Positions 1 to 8,156 of a stretch of DNA of 11,691 nt are shown one piece after another. The position numbers and the translations under genes were made by a program. Numbering within the stretch: the stretch's first letter is position 1; each line of letters starts with the position of its first letter. This stretch comes from an uncultured Bacteroidales bacterium. Its GTDB lineage: Bacteria; Bacteroidota; Bacteroidia; Bacteroidales; UBA932. The notes under the pieces are model-generated. The model had not been told where the DNA came from and searched no databases. It saw only the letters and a program-made list of their open reading frames with translations. The DNA lies in NCBI GenBank assembly GCA_946406095.1, contig CAMJJO010000044.1, positions 1 through 11,691 of the forward strand. Direction: 5' to 3'.

Positions 1-1944
1 CGTGTCCGCGAGGTGGTGAAAATCAGCTACAGGGACGGGGATGTGGTGTTTGTATCCGTGCACGCCCTCAACAAACTCTCCCTCTTCCGTTCGGCGGACG
101 GGGAACAGCCGCGAATCAACAAACTCGGATCCAAGACCTGGTCTACCCTGAAAGCCAATGCCAAGCGCAAAGTAAAGGATATTGCCAAGGACCTGATCCA
201 GCTGTATGCCAAGCGCAAGGCCACCAAGGGTTTCGCCTTCTCTGCCGACACTTATCTGCAGGATGAGCTGGAATCCTCATTCATGTTCGAGGATACGCCC
301 GATCAGGAAGCGGCTACCATCGCGGTGAAGAAGGATATGGAGGATGACTGCCCTATGGACCGCCTGGTGTGCGGCGACGTAGGGTTCGGCAAGACAGAAG
401 TGGCCATCCGCGCCGCATTCAAGGCCGTGACCGACGGCAAGCAGGTGGCTGTGCTGGTGCCTACCACCATCCTGGCCCTGCAGCACTACAATACTTTTAT
501 CTCCCGCCTGGCCAACTTCCCCTGCACCGTGGAATATGTCAGCCGTCTGCGCACCGCAAAGCAGATTTCAGACATCAAGCACAGGGTTTCCACCGGCGAG
601 ATAGATATCATTATCGGTACCCACAAGATACTTGGAAGCGGCTTCGATTTCAAGGACCTGGGCCTGCTGGTGATAGACGAAGAACAGAAATTCGGGGTTG
701 CCGCGAAGGAGCGTCTCCGGCAGATAAAGGCTTCGGTGGATACCCTCACCCTGACCGCCACCCCTATCCCAAGGACCTTGCAGTTCTCTCTGCTGGGCGC
801 CAGGGACCTCAGCATAATCAACACCCCTCCGCCCAACCGGATTCCGGTTCAGACGGAAATTATCCTCTTCGACGAGGGAGAGGTCAGGAGCATCATCAAC
901 TACGAACTCAACCGGGGCGGCCAGGTGTTCTTCCTCCATAACAAGGTGGAGGAACTCCCGCACATAGAGAAGATTCTCCACCGTCTGGTGCCGGACGCAC
1001 GCATCTGCGTAGCGCACGGGCAAATGGAATCCCGTCAGCTGGAAGACAAGATGCTCGGGTTCATCAGGGGAGATTACGACGTACTGCTCTGCACCACCAT
1101 AATCGAAAACGGGCTGGATATCCCGAACGCCAACACCATAATCATCAACCAGGCGCAGAACATAGGGCTCAGCGACCTTCACCAGCTCCGCGGCCGTGTG
1201 GGGCGTTCCAACCGCAAGGCTTTCTGCTATCTGATTGTGCCGCCGCTGGCATCCGTTACGGAAGATGCGCGCAGGCGCCTTCGCGCCATCGAGGAATTCT
1301 CCGATCTGGGCAGCGGATTCAACATCGCCATGCAGGACCTGGACATCCGCGGAGCCGGCAACCTGCTTGGCGCCGAACAAAGCGGATTCATGATGGATAT
1401 GGGGTATGAGACCTTCCAGAAAGTGATAAATGAGGCTATGGATGAACTTGGCATAGAGACTGGTCAAAAGATTAATAGAGGTAGGGAGAAAATTATTTCC
1501 GACTGCACTATCGAAACCGACCAGGAAGCCCTTATTCCGGACGACTACATCGACGTTACCGCAGAGAAAATCCGCATATACAAGCAACTCGATTCCATGA
1601 GTTCCGAGAAGGATATGGACCGCCTGGCCATTCATCTGACCGACCGTTTCGGCCGCATCCCCCAGGAGGTGACGAATCTTTTCAACGTCGTGAAAATCCG
1701 TAATCTCGGGATGCGCCTCGGTTTCGAGAAGATCATAGTGAAGAACGGGATGTGCATCTGCTGGTTCGTTTCGCAGCAGAACTCCCCTTATTTCAAGTCC
1801 GAAGTATTCGAAAAGATACTGGCGACCGTATCCTCCGGCAGCACTCCTTTCGTGCTGAAGCAGAGCGACAACAAACTCAAACTGGTGGCTCACGGGCTGG
1901 ACGGCCTTCAGGCATCATGGTCCCTCTTGAATAAGTTCGTATAA
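1..1944 (+). CDS. mfd: Transcription-repair coupling factor Mfd, 3' part (N-terminus outside window)
   Basis: Mfd is the cytoplasmic DNA translocase that pushes stalled RNA polymerase off DNA and recruits UvrA to the lesion. The frame is open to the left edge, so about 647 C-terminal residues of a protein usually near 1,150 are present; the UvrB-like N-terminal modules lie outside. Counting from the first in-window codon, residues 1-35 are the end of the RNA-polymerase-interacting domain (YRDGDVVFVSVHALNKLSLF). The SF2 translocase follows: Walker A GDVGFGKTE at 125-133, Walker B DEEQ at 226-229, motif III LTATPIPRTL at 251-260, and motif VI QLRGRVGRSNR at 395-405, continuing into the TRG region. 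The last 130 or so residues are the TRCF C-terminal domain. The motif VI/TRG sequence and the polymerase-binding segment separate it from RecG. It ends 33 nt before coaX, with a promoter in that gap. Identification is very secure. Confidence 0.97.
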   Translation, partial: RVREVVKISYRDGDVVFVSVHALNKLSLFRSADGEQPRINKLGSKTWSTLKANAKRKVKDIAKDLIQLYAKRKATKGFAFSADTYLQDELESSFMFEDTPDQEAATIAVKKDMEDDCPMDRLVCGDVGFGKTEVAIRAAFKAVTDGKQVAVLVPTTILALQHYNTFISRLANFPCTVEYVSRLRTAKQISDIKHRVSTGEIDIIIGTHKILGSGFDFKDLGLLVIDEEQKFGVAAKERLRQIKASVDTLTLTATPIPRTLQFSLLGARDLSIINTPPPNRIPVQTEIILFDEGEVRSIINYELNRGGQVFFLHNKVEELPHIEKILHRLVPDARICVAHGQMESRQLEDKMLGFIRGDYDVLLCTTIIENGLDIPNANTIIINQAQNIGLSDLHQLRGRVGRSNRKAFCYLIVPPLASVTEDARRRLRAIEEFSDLGSGFNIAMQDLDIRGAGNLLGAEQSGFMMDMGYETFQKVINEAMDELGIETGQKINRGREKIISDCTIETDQEALIPDDYIDVTAEKIRIYKQLDSMSSEKDMDRLAIHLTDRFGRIPQEVTNLFNVVKIRNLGMRLGFEKIIVKNGMCICWFVSQQNSPYFKSEVFEKILATVSSGSTPFVLKQSDNKLKLVAHGLDGLQASWSLLNKFV

Positions 1945-1957
1945 TTTCTTACCTTTG
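1927..1957 (+). promoter_or_regulatory. Bacteroidota-type promoter (-33/-7) for the coaX operon
   Basis: TACCTTTG at 1950-1957 is a perfect match to the Bacteroidota -7 consensus TAnnTTTG. A TTG at 1927-1929, inside the last codons of mfd, lies 20 nt upstream, the expected distance for the -33 element. The element begins 6 nt after the mfd stop. Transcription would start at about 1962-1966, leaving a leader of only some 12-16 nt before the coaX GTG start. The exact start site is inferred. Confidence 0.75.
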
Positions 1958-1977
1958 TAGGCTTTATTGATAAGACT

Positions 1978-2706
1978 GTGGCAAACTTGCTCATAGAGGT
2001 GGGAAACACGGCGCTAAAAGCCGCGTGGGCAGAGGGGATGACCCTCGGCAAAACTTTCCGTTATCAGGGGGAGAAGGTGATGGATTTCATACTCTCTCTC
2101 ACCGAAAAGGAAAAGGCGGAAGTTATGGCCGTGGTGTCCGCCAAGCCTATCTCCCCCGAAGAGGAGGCCGTCCTGCGCAAGGAATGCCGGCACCTGATGA
2201 TACTGGACAGGGCCCATCCGGACATCCTCCAGCGCTATGATCTGCCGGATTATCTTTCCTACGACAGGGCTGCGTCGCTGCTGGCGGTAAGGTATCTGTT
2301 TAAGGGGAAACCCTGCATAGTGTTCGATTTCGGCACGACGCTAACCATAGACCTCACCTCCGAAGACGGGCAGTACCGCGGGGGAAACGTCTCCCCCGGA
2401 TTCCTCACGCGCTTCAAGTCGCTGAACCGCTATTCCAAGTCGCTGCCGCTGATGAACATACCCAACCGCATCCCCCGCGAGGGCAACTCTCTGGAGTCTT
2501 CCATCGAGTCCGGGGTGGTTTCGGGCATAATGTTTGAAATCGAAGGGTATATCCGCCGGCATCCGGGTTATGTAGTGGTATTCACCGGCGGAGATGCCAC
2601 GTATTTTGCCAAGCGGATGAAGCAGTCCCTGTTCATCGTGAGCAATCTGGTTCAGGTAGGCCTGGCGCTTATTACAGACGATTATGTTGAGAAGAATATT
2701 CAATAG
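1978..2706 (+). CDS. coaX: Type III pantothenate kinase (CoaX)
   Basis: CoaX phosphorylates pantothenate to 4'-phosphopantothenate, the first step of coenzyme A synthesis, in the cytosol. The 242-residue length is normal for the family. The ASKHA-fold signatures are visible: IEVGNT at 6-11 (first phosphate motif), DFGTT at 117-121 (second phosphate motif), GGNVSPG at 135-141, YDR at 95-97 (the substrate-side G-x-D-R equivalent) and FTGGDA at 202-207 (adenosine motif). The GTG at 1978 is chosen because it keeps the first phosphate motif and is the only plausible start after the promoter; a TTG at 1987 is possible, while the first ATG (2038) would delete the motif. Position 7 is Glu where the family normally has Asp. 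The gene leads a + strand operon and overlaps the next gene by 23 nt, which suggests translational coupling. Confidence 0.9.
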   Translation: MANLLIEVGNTALKAAWAEGMTLGKTFRYQGEKVMDFILSLTEKEKAEVMAVVSAKPISPEEEAVLRKECRHLMILDRAHPDILQRYDLPDYLSYDRAASLLAVRYLFKGKPCIVFDFGTTLTIDLTSEDGQYRGGNVSPGFLTRFKSLNRYSKSLPLMNIPNRIPREGNSLESSIESGVVSGIMFEIEGYIRRHPGYVVVFTGGDATYFAKRMKQSLFIVSNLVQVGLALITDDYVEKNIQ

Positions 2707-4006
2707 TGCAGTTGTCCTGACGGCTCTTCTGGCCGGGTTGAACGCTTCGGCCCAGTCCGGCGAGTATCTGTCCTACACCCCGTACTCCATCTTCGGAATA
2801 GGGGATCTCTCGCAGCAGGGATCGGCCTACAACCGGAGCATGGGCGGCGTGGGTATCGCCTCCAGGAACGTCCGCTATCAGAATTCCCTCAATCCCGCGG
2901 CGATAACGGCAAGGGACTCTCTCTCCTTCATGCTGGACTTTTCGCTGCTGAATTCGAACATCATCTACCGCCAGGGGGATCTTACATCTGCCCGCAACAT
3001 CAACAATATCAGCAGTATGGCCATCTCCTTCCCTGTTTGGAGGAGCATGTCGATGATTTTCGGAATAGCCCCCTACAGTTCCGCGGGGTACGGGTATACG
3101 GTGAAGGAGACGGATCCGTCCATCATAGCCACGACAGGGAACATCACCTATCAGGACTATGGTCAGGGCAGTTACTATAAGCTTTACGGCGGAATAGGGC
3201 ATACCTTCTGGAAGAAACTGTCGGTGGGCGCCGAGGCGGATTACATTTTCGGCAACTGCAACAAGTACTTCACGGAGAATTTCTCCAAGAGCGGGTTCAA
3301 CGCCGTCCAGGACAGCTATCTCCTCTATCTGAATGCCTTTACCGGCAAATTCGGCGTCCAGTACGAGCAAAAATTCGGCTCCAAGACCAAGGTCGGCTTC
3401 GGAGCCACCTACAGCCTCGGTGCGAACATGCACGGCACGGTCGACTACAAGCACAGTTCCGTGGGCAGTGCGGAAACGGTGGTGGTGTCTTCACATTCAG
3501 ATACCCTCGGAGTCAACGCCGCCCCGGTGCGGATCGCCTCTGAACTCGGCCTGGGCCTGTCGGTGAACTTCGACGAGCGCATCCGTGCCGAAATCAACTA
3601 TATCTTTGCAGACTGGACCAATACCGGGATGGGGACCGCAAACGGGTTTGCCGTTACCAACAGCAAACTGCCCTTCAGCACCACGGCCCGCCAGAGCGTG
3701 CGCGCCGGCCTCGAATACACCCCGGACAGGTACAATGTCCGCTACTGGTACAAGAGGGTTTCCTACCGTGCCGGAGCATACTATAACAACGAGTATTACA
3801 AGGTCGGAGGCAACGAAATCAATACTTTCGGCATCACTTTAGGAGCAACCCTTCCTGTTTTCCGTTGGTACAACGGAGTTTCGGTGGCGGTGGATATGGG
3901 GCAGAGAGGCACGGCTGTTGCAGGGTTGGTCAGAGAAAGATACATAAAGTTCTGCGTAGGGCTGAACCTCCACGACATTTGGTTCCAGAAGCGCAGGTTT
4001 GAATAG
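2684..4006 (+). CDS. Outer-membrane beta-barrel protein, FadL/OmpP1-like family of Bacteroidota
   Basis: This is a predicted outer-membrane porin or transport-type barrel of 440 residues; its substrate is unknown. Residues 1-24 form a signal peptide: basic LRR, a hydrophobic stretch, then ASAQ before the likely cleavage site. The N-terminal segment (YTPYSIFGIGDL at 31-42, then NRSMGGVGIA and NPAA) is characteristic of a conserved Bacteroidota family often annotated simply as outer membrane protein and distantly related to FadL/OmpP1. The rest alternates polar and aromatic residues with many Gly and Tyr (for example LYGGIGHTFW), as amphipathic strands do, and the end is GLNLHDIWFQKRRFE. The start lies inside coaX, 23 nt before its stop. 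Co-transcription with lptC and a secreted TPR protein suggests a role in envelope assembly or lipid transport, but that is inference from neighbours only. Confidence 0.82.
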   Translation: MLRRIFNSAVVLTALLAGLNASAQSGEYLSYTPYSIFGIGDLSQQGSAYNRSMGGVGIASRNVRYQNSLNPAAITARDSLSFMLDFSLLNSNIIYRQGDLTSARNINNISSMAISFPVWRSMSMIFGIAPYSSAGYGYTVKETDPSIIATTGNITYQDYGQGSYYKLYGGIGHTFWKKLSVGAEADYIFGNCNKYFTENFSKSGFNAVQDSYLLYLNAFTGKFGVQYEQKFGSKTKVGFGATYSLGANMHGTVDYKHSSVGSAETVVVSSHSDTLGVNAAPVRIASELGLGLSVNFDERIRAEINYIFADWTNTGMGTANGFAVTNSKLPFSTTARQSVRAGLEYTPDRYNVRYWYKRVSYRAGAYYNNEYYKVGGNEINTFGITLGATLPVFRWYNGVSVAVDMGQRGTAVAGLVRERYIKFCVGLNLHDIWFQKRRFE

Positions 4007-4027
4007 AAAAACGAAACAACTGAAGAT

Positions 4028-5353
4028 ATGAAAAAGATTGTTGTAGCATTACTTACCATCGTGATGGCATTCGCCGGGCTCAGGGCTTCGGCTCAGGGAA
4101 AGTGGGGCGCAGACAGCGCAAACTGCATCAAGTACCTGTCCTTCTACGATGACTCCTACAAAGCAAAGGATTATGACAACGCCACCGTCAACTGGCGCAA
4201 GGCCTATGCCATCTGCCCTCACGGGGTACGTCAGACAATGTTGACCAACGGCACCGAGCTGCTTCGCAAGCTCATCAACAAGAACAGAGGCAATGTGGTA
4301 TACCGCGCAGCCCTCATCGACTCCCTGATGACCCTGCACGAGGAGCGCGCCCAGCTGTTCCCCAAGTATGCATCTTCCGCCCTCAACAATAAAGGCGTGG
4401 ATATAGTCAATTATCTCGCCGGGGATGACAAGGCCATCTATGAGGGCCTGAACGATGTAATCGTGCGCAACGGCGTCAACACCCGCACCAGTCTCTACAT
4501 CCAGGATATGAACGTGGCCATCGAACTTTACAAGAAGGGCGTGCTTTCTGCAGAGGATGTGATCAACACCTACCAGAGGAACGTGGACCTGCTGGACAAG
4601 GCTCCCGCCAAAACCGACGCAGTGGCCGAGCAGAACCGCAAGGTCAAGACCGACCTCGAGAGCCTCTTCATCACCAGCAAGGTGGCCGAGTGCGAAGACC
4701 TCATTGCCCTCTTCACCCCCCGCTATGAGGCCGGTTCGGACGATCTTGCCCTGGTTTCCAACATCGTCAAGATGCTGAGCATCACCGAGGATTGCCAGGA
4801 TAACGATCTCTTCCTCAATGCCGTCACCTCGATGTACAAGCTGGATCCTTCCTACAATTCGGCTTACTACCTCTACAGGCTCAACGCCTCCAGAGGCAAC
4901 ATCGATATCGCACTCAAGTATATCGACGAGGCTATTGCCTATGATGAATCGGACGCATCCACCGATGCCGGATACAACTTCGAGGCCGCAGCCTTCTGCT
5001 TCAAGAACGGCCGTCTCGCAAAGGCATACAATTATGCCAATACTGCCCTCAACCTCGATGAGAGCGTGGCTGGCAAGGCATATTTCCTGATGGGTCAGAT
5101 CTGGGGCACCACCGCTTGCGGCGGGGACGAAATCGAAAAGCGCGCCCACTACTGGGTGGCCGTCGACTTCCTCCAGAAGGCAAAGAATGCCGACGCTTCC
5201 CTCGCCGACGAGGCCAACAGGGTGATCGGCTCCTACAGCATCTACTTCCCCGAAACCGCCGAGGCGTTCATGTATAACGTCACCGACGGACAGAGCTACA
5301 GGGTGGTCTGCAATGGCATGAGTGCCACCACCACCGTCCGCACCAGGAAGTAA
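4028..5353 (+). CDS. Secreted TPR-repeat protein, function unknown
   Basis: A 441-residue exported, presumably periplasmic, protein. Residues 1-23 are a clear signal peptide (MKK, hydrophobic core, ASAQ). The mature part is helical and TPR-like: a repeat near residues 37-65 (SYKAKDYDNATVNWRKAY), and a tandem block near 278-390 with units around ALKYIDEAIAYDES and AYNYANTALNLDES, typical of the W/L-G-Y-A-F-A-P spacing. The C-terminal tail (SYRVVCNGMSATTTVRTR at 423-440) is a Thr/Arg-rich strand-like end that recurs in Bacteroidota TPR proteins found beside lptC. It starts 21 nt after the barrel gene and ends 6 nt before lptC, so it is part of the same transcript. TPR proteins usually mediate protein contacts; a scaffold role in outer-membrane or LPS assembly is plausible but not shown here. 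Confidence 0.82.
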   Translation: MKKIVVALLTIVMAFAGLRASAQGKWGADSANCIKYLSFYDDSYKAKDYDNATVNWRKAYAICPHGVRQTMLTNGTELLRKLINKNRGNVVYRAALIDSLMTLHEERAQLFPKYASSALNNKGVDIVNYLAGDDKAIYEGLNDVIVRNGVNTRTSLYIQDMNVAIELYKKGVLSAEDVINTYQRNVDLLDKAPAKTDAVAEQNRKVKTDLESLFITSKVAECEDLIALFTPRYEAGSDDLALVSNIVKMLSITEDCQDNDLFLNAVTSMYKLDPSYNSAYYLYRLNASRGNIDIALKYIDEAIAYDESDASTDAGYNFEAAAFCFKNGRLAKAYNYANTALNLDESVAGKAYFLMGQIWGTTACGGDEIEKRAHYWVAVDFLQKAKNADASLADEANRVIGSYSIYFPETAEAFMYNVTDGQSYRVVCNGMSATTTVRTRK

Positions 5354-5359
5354 ACGGAC

Positions 5360-6013
5360 GTGAAGCCCGCAAGGAACACACAGATTCGATATTGGATAGC
5401 TGCCGTCATTGCGGTGGCTATCCTCGTTGTATCCTGCAAGAACAAGATGGCCCAGGCGGAAGTGCTGAACCTTCAGGACACCCCCGTCCAAACCATCGAA
5501 GACATGTTTGCCGTCCAGACGCGCAACGGCCTGGTGGTGATGAGGGTGGAGGCAAACGTGATGGAGAGGTACGACAACGACACCACCTCCTACGAGACCT
5601 TCCCGAAGGGCATCGCCATTTACGGGTACTCCGACGAGGGCCTTCTCGAAACGATCATAGTTTCGGACGACGGCAGGCATTTTACCCGAAAAAGACGGAA
5701 CGCGCAGCCTCAGGAGGAGCTGTGGGAAGCCTTCGGAAACGTGGTCATCCACAACGTCCTCAAGCAGGAGACGATGGAAACTGATACCTTGTACTGGAAC
5801 CAGGCCAAGAATGAAATCTATACCGACTGCTATGTGAAGATGTATTCCCCCCAGGGTTTCCTGCAGGGGTACGGCATGCGTTCGGACGACCATGCCCGCA
5901 ACGCCATCCTTCTGGAGCCGTTCAACGGATATGGCTATACCGCAAGGGACAGCACCGTGGTAGTCATTGATTCTGTTAATTTTATAGGCCCTCTGGTCAA
6001 GATATCCAAATAA
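5360..6013 (+). CDS. lptC: LPS export ABC transporter periplasmic protein LptC
   Basis: LptC is the periplasmic relay that receives LPS from the inner-membrane LptBFG transporter and passes it to the LptA bridge. The protein is 217 residues, close to the family norm. It has a basic N-terminus, a hydrophobic helix at about 11-25, then a beta-jellyroll region whose signature runs from LWEAFGNVVIHN (121-132) through ETDTLYWNQAKNEIYTD (140-156) to VKMYSPQGFLQGYGMRSDD (159-177). That pattern of new bond, strand and GxGxxSD end matches LptC/OstA-like domains. The helix ends in VVSC with Cys at 26, a usable lipobox, so it may be a lipoprotein rather than the bitopic form known in E. coli. The GTG at 5360 is used because no ATG precedes the helix; it lies 6 nt after the TPR gene stop. 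It is the last gene before a second promoter. Confidence 0.88.
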   Translation: MKPARNTQIRYWIAAVIAVAILVVSCKNKMAQAEVLNLQDTPVQTIEDMFAVQTRNGLVVMRVEANVMERYDNDTTSYETFPKGIAIYGYSDEGLLETIIVSDDGRHFTRKRRNAQPQEELWEAFGNVVIHNVLKQETMETDTLYWNQAKNEIYTDCYVKMYSPQGFLQGYGMRSDDHARNAILLEPFNGYGYTARDSTVVVIDSVNFIGPLVKISK

Positions 6014-6019
6014 ATTTTC

Positions 6020-6027
6020 TACCTTTG
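6020..6027 (+). promoter_or_regulatory. Bacteroidota -7 promoter element for the ppiD-like gene
   Basis: TACCTTTG is a perfect TAnnTTTG element beginning 7 nt after the lptC stop codon. No convincing -33 TTG lies at the expected spacing; the closest candidate, CTGG at 5993-5996, is about 23 nt away. From this element through position 6041 the sequence matches the coaX promoter at 1950-1971 at 20 of 22 positions. Transcription starting around 6032-6036 would give a leader of roughly 35 nt, A/T-rich and without a Shine-Dalgarno sequence, as is common in this phylum. Confidence 0.65.
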
Positions 6028-6068
6028 CAGGCTTAATTGATTTAATAATTAAAAAATATATTACTGAA

Positions 6069-8156
6069 ATGGCGGTTCTTGAAAAAATTCGCGTTAAGTT
6101 CGGGCTTGCGATATCCATCATCATCGCACTGGCCCTTTTGTCTTTTATCATAGATCCCAGCACCCTCGAATCTGCCCTGCATTCAATGTCCAGCAAGTAC
6201 GATGTCGGCGTCATCAACGGCAAGGCAATCGCATACACTGATTATCTCGAGGATGTGGAAAGGTATACCCAGATCAACGAAATCATCACCGGATCCAGCG
6301 TGCAGAACGAGCAGACCCAGCAGCAGATCAGGGATGCCGCCTGGCAGGAACTTGTGGACAAGCACATGTTCATCAAGAATGCCAAGGCCGCAGGCATCAC
6401 CGTCGGCAAGGCTGAGATCGTAGACCTCACCACCGGAGACAACCCGTCCCCCATCATCGCCAGCAACGCTGCCTTCATGGACGACAATGGCCAGTTCTCC
6501 GCCGACCGCGTGCGTGACTTTGTCAATCAGATCCCTTCGGATGAGTCCGGGCGCCTCCAGCTCTACTGGAGCTACCTGCAGAACTCCCTCAATACCCAGC
6601 AGTACTACGCAAAGTACGGTGCCCTATTCAACGCCAGCACTTTCCAGAACGCTCTGGAGAAGGCCCTGAACGTAGAGCTTAACAATACCACCGCCAACGT
6701 GGACTATGTGTATGTTTCTCATCCTTATGCAGACAGCACCGTCAAGGTGACTCCCGCCGAGGTCAAGAAATACTACAAGTCTCACCCCGAATTCTTCCAG
6801 CAGCAGGCCAGCCGCGACATAGAATATGTGGTGTTCGAGGTTGTTCCTTCCGCAGAGGATATCTCTGCCACCAACGATCAGTTCGCAGAGGCATACGGCC
6901 AGTTTGCAGATGCCGACAACGTCAAGGCATTCCTTCTGAAGAACTCCGACCGTCAGCTCAGCAACTACTGGTACAAGGCCGGTGAACTCACCAGCATCAA
7001 CGCAGATGTCAACGACTTCGTGTTCAACGGCAAGGGCGCTGTTTCTCCCATCATCACCGACGGCGACACTTTCTATGCCGTCCGCGTGATGGAGAGCAAG
7101 CTCGTTTCCGACTCCGTTTACGTAAAGCACATCCTTCTCCAGGGTGCGAATGCCGGCAAGACCGCCGACAGCCTCGTGACCGTGGTCCGCAAGGGCGGCA
7201 ACTTCTCCGCTCTCGCAGCAGAGTTCTCGGTCGACCAGAATTCCGCCGCTGACGGCGAACTCGGCAACATCGGCTGGATGACCCAGACCTACATGATTCC
7301 CGGCTTCGAAAGCGTCATCACCGCTCCCGTGAACCAGCCTATGGTCCTCAAGACCCAGTACGGCACCCACGTGGTAGTGGTCAGCAAGATCACCGCTCCT
7401 CACCTCAAGAAGCAGGTTGCTATCCTCGAGAAGACCGCTGTTCCCAGCAAGGAGACCACCAACACCGTCTATGCAAAGGCCAACAAGTTTGCGACCATCG
7501 CCGGAGGTACCGCCGCCGGTTATCTTGAGGCCGTGGATACCATGGGTGTCTATTCCCACAAGATGAACATCACCGAGGCCACTTCCAACTACGGTTCCAT
7601 CGAGAACGCCAAGGAGCTCACCCGCTGGGCATTCGACAACAAGGTCGGAAAGGCTTCCAACATCATCACCGTCAACAACAAGTACTTCTTCGTTGCAGCG
7701 GTCAACGGCATCCATAAAGAGGGCCTGAAGCCTCTGAACGAGGTGACTCCTTCCATCGAGGGAACACTCCTTTCCAAGAAGATTGCCGCAGCCCAGAAGG
7801 AACTGATTGCCGGCAAGATCGAAGGCTGCACCACCCTCCAGGAGGTTGCCGACAAGCTCGGTAGCACCATCACCAGCGAGCCTGCATTCAGCCTCGCCAC
7901 CATGAGCGGACGCGCTGCGGATCCTTCCCTCGCCGGAGCTATCTCCAAGGCGGAAGAAGGCAAACTGAGCGGCCCCGTCGCCGGTGTGTACGGCACCTAT
8001 GTGTTCATGCTGAACAGCAAGGAAGTCGGCTCCTTCTACACTGAGGCCGACGCCGACACGTTCACTCAGCGCAAGGCACAGTACAACGTCCAGGGCATCA
8101 TTCCCGTGATGTCCGACAACGGTGTCGTGAAGGATAACAGGGCGAGGTTCTTCTAG
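6069..8156 (+). CDS. Membrane-anchored peptidyl-prolyl isomerase, PpiD/SurA type
   Basis: A 695-residue periplasmic foldase held in the inner membrane by one N-terminal helix (about 12-28, after a short basic cytoplasmic end), the layout of PpiD. Residues 45-240 are a SurA/PpiD-type N-terminal chaperone region (VGVINGKAIAYTDYLEDVER followed by long helices). A parvulin rotamase domain spans about 350-442: YVKHILL at 351-357, NFSALAAEFSVDQNSAADGELG at 378-399 with IGWM at 401-404, and the closing YGTHVVVV at 431-438. The C-terminal 250 residues resemble the non-catalytic half of PpiD-like proteins. Such proteins assist folding of exported and outer-membrane proteins. The gene follows lptC with its own promoter; its TAG stop shares a CTAG with the convergent mgtC gene. 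The A/T-rich leader and the ATG at 6069 make the start secure. Confidence 0.88.
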   Translation: MAVLEKIRVKFGLAISIIIALALLSFIIDPSTLESALHSMSSKYDVGVINGKAIAYTDYLEDVERYTQINEIITGSSVQNEQTQQQIRDAAWQELVDKHMFIKNAKAAGITVGKAEIVDLTTGDNPSPIIASNAAFMDDNGQFSADRVRDFVNQIPSDESGRLQLYWSYLQNSLNTQQYYAKYGALFNASTFQNALEKALNVELNNTTANVDYVYVSHPYADSTVKVTPAEVKKYYKSHPEFFQQQASRDIEYVVFEVVPSAEDISATNDQFAEAYGQFADADNVKAFLLKNSDRQLSNYWYKAGELTSINADVNDFVFNGKGAVSPIITDGDTFYAVRVMESKLVSDSVYVKHILLQGANAGKTADSLVTVVRKGGNFSALAAEFSVDQNSAADGELGNIGWMTQTYMIPGFESVITAPVNQPMVLKTQYGTHVVVVSKITAPHLKKQVAILEKTAVPSKETTNTVYAKANKFATIAGGTAAGYLEAVDTMGVYSHKMNITEATSNYGSIENAKELTRWAFDNKVGKASNIITVNNKYFFVAAVNGIHKEGLKPLNEVTPSIEGTLLSKKIAAAQKELIAGKIEGCTTLQEVADKLGSTITSEPAFSLATMSGRAADPSLAGAISKAEEGKLSGPVAGVYGTYVFMLNSKEVGSFYTEADADTFTQRKAQYNVQGIIPVMSDNGVVKDNRARFF

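Noticed and set aside
1459..1500. A more A/T-rich patch inside mfd, considered as a sign of recombination
   Set aside because: It is only about 40 nt, stays in frame and falls between the helicase core and the C-terminal domain, where a linker with relaxed codon use is expected.
568..1893. A 441-codon open frame on the - strand opposite mfd
   Set aside because: mfd is unmistakable on the + strand; the antisense translation shows no family features and is a codon-bias shadow.
2684..2706. The 23-nt coaX/barrel overlap, considered as a frameshift or wrong start
   Set aside because: Both reading frames are sound: the barrel start gives a proper signal peptide and coaX ends at the normal family length.
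4049..6238. A 729-codon open frame on the - strand opposite the TPR gene, lptC and the foldase start
   Set aside because: It runs antisense to three well-supported genes and across a promoter. The translation is rich in Gly, Val, His and Asp with no recognisable domain, as expected from the mirror of biased GC-rich codons.
8114..8127. Small hairpin CGACA-ACGG-TGTCG near the end of the foldase gene, considered as the mgtC operon terminator
   Set aside because: Only five base pairs and no T tract on the - strand.
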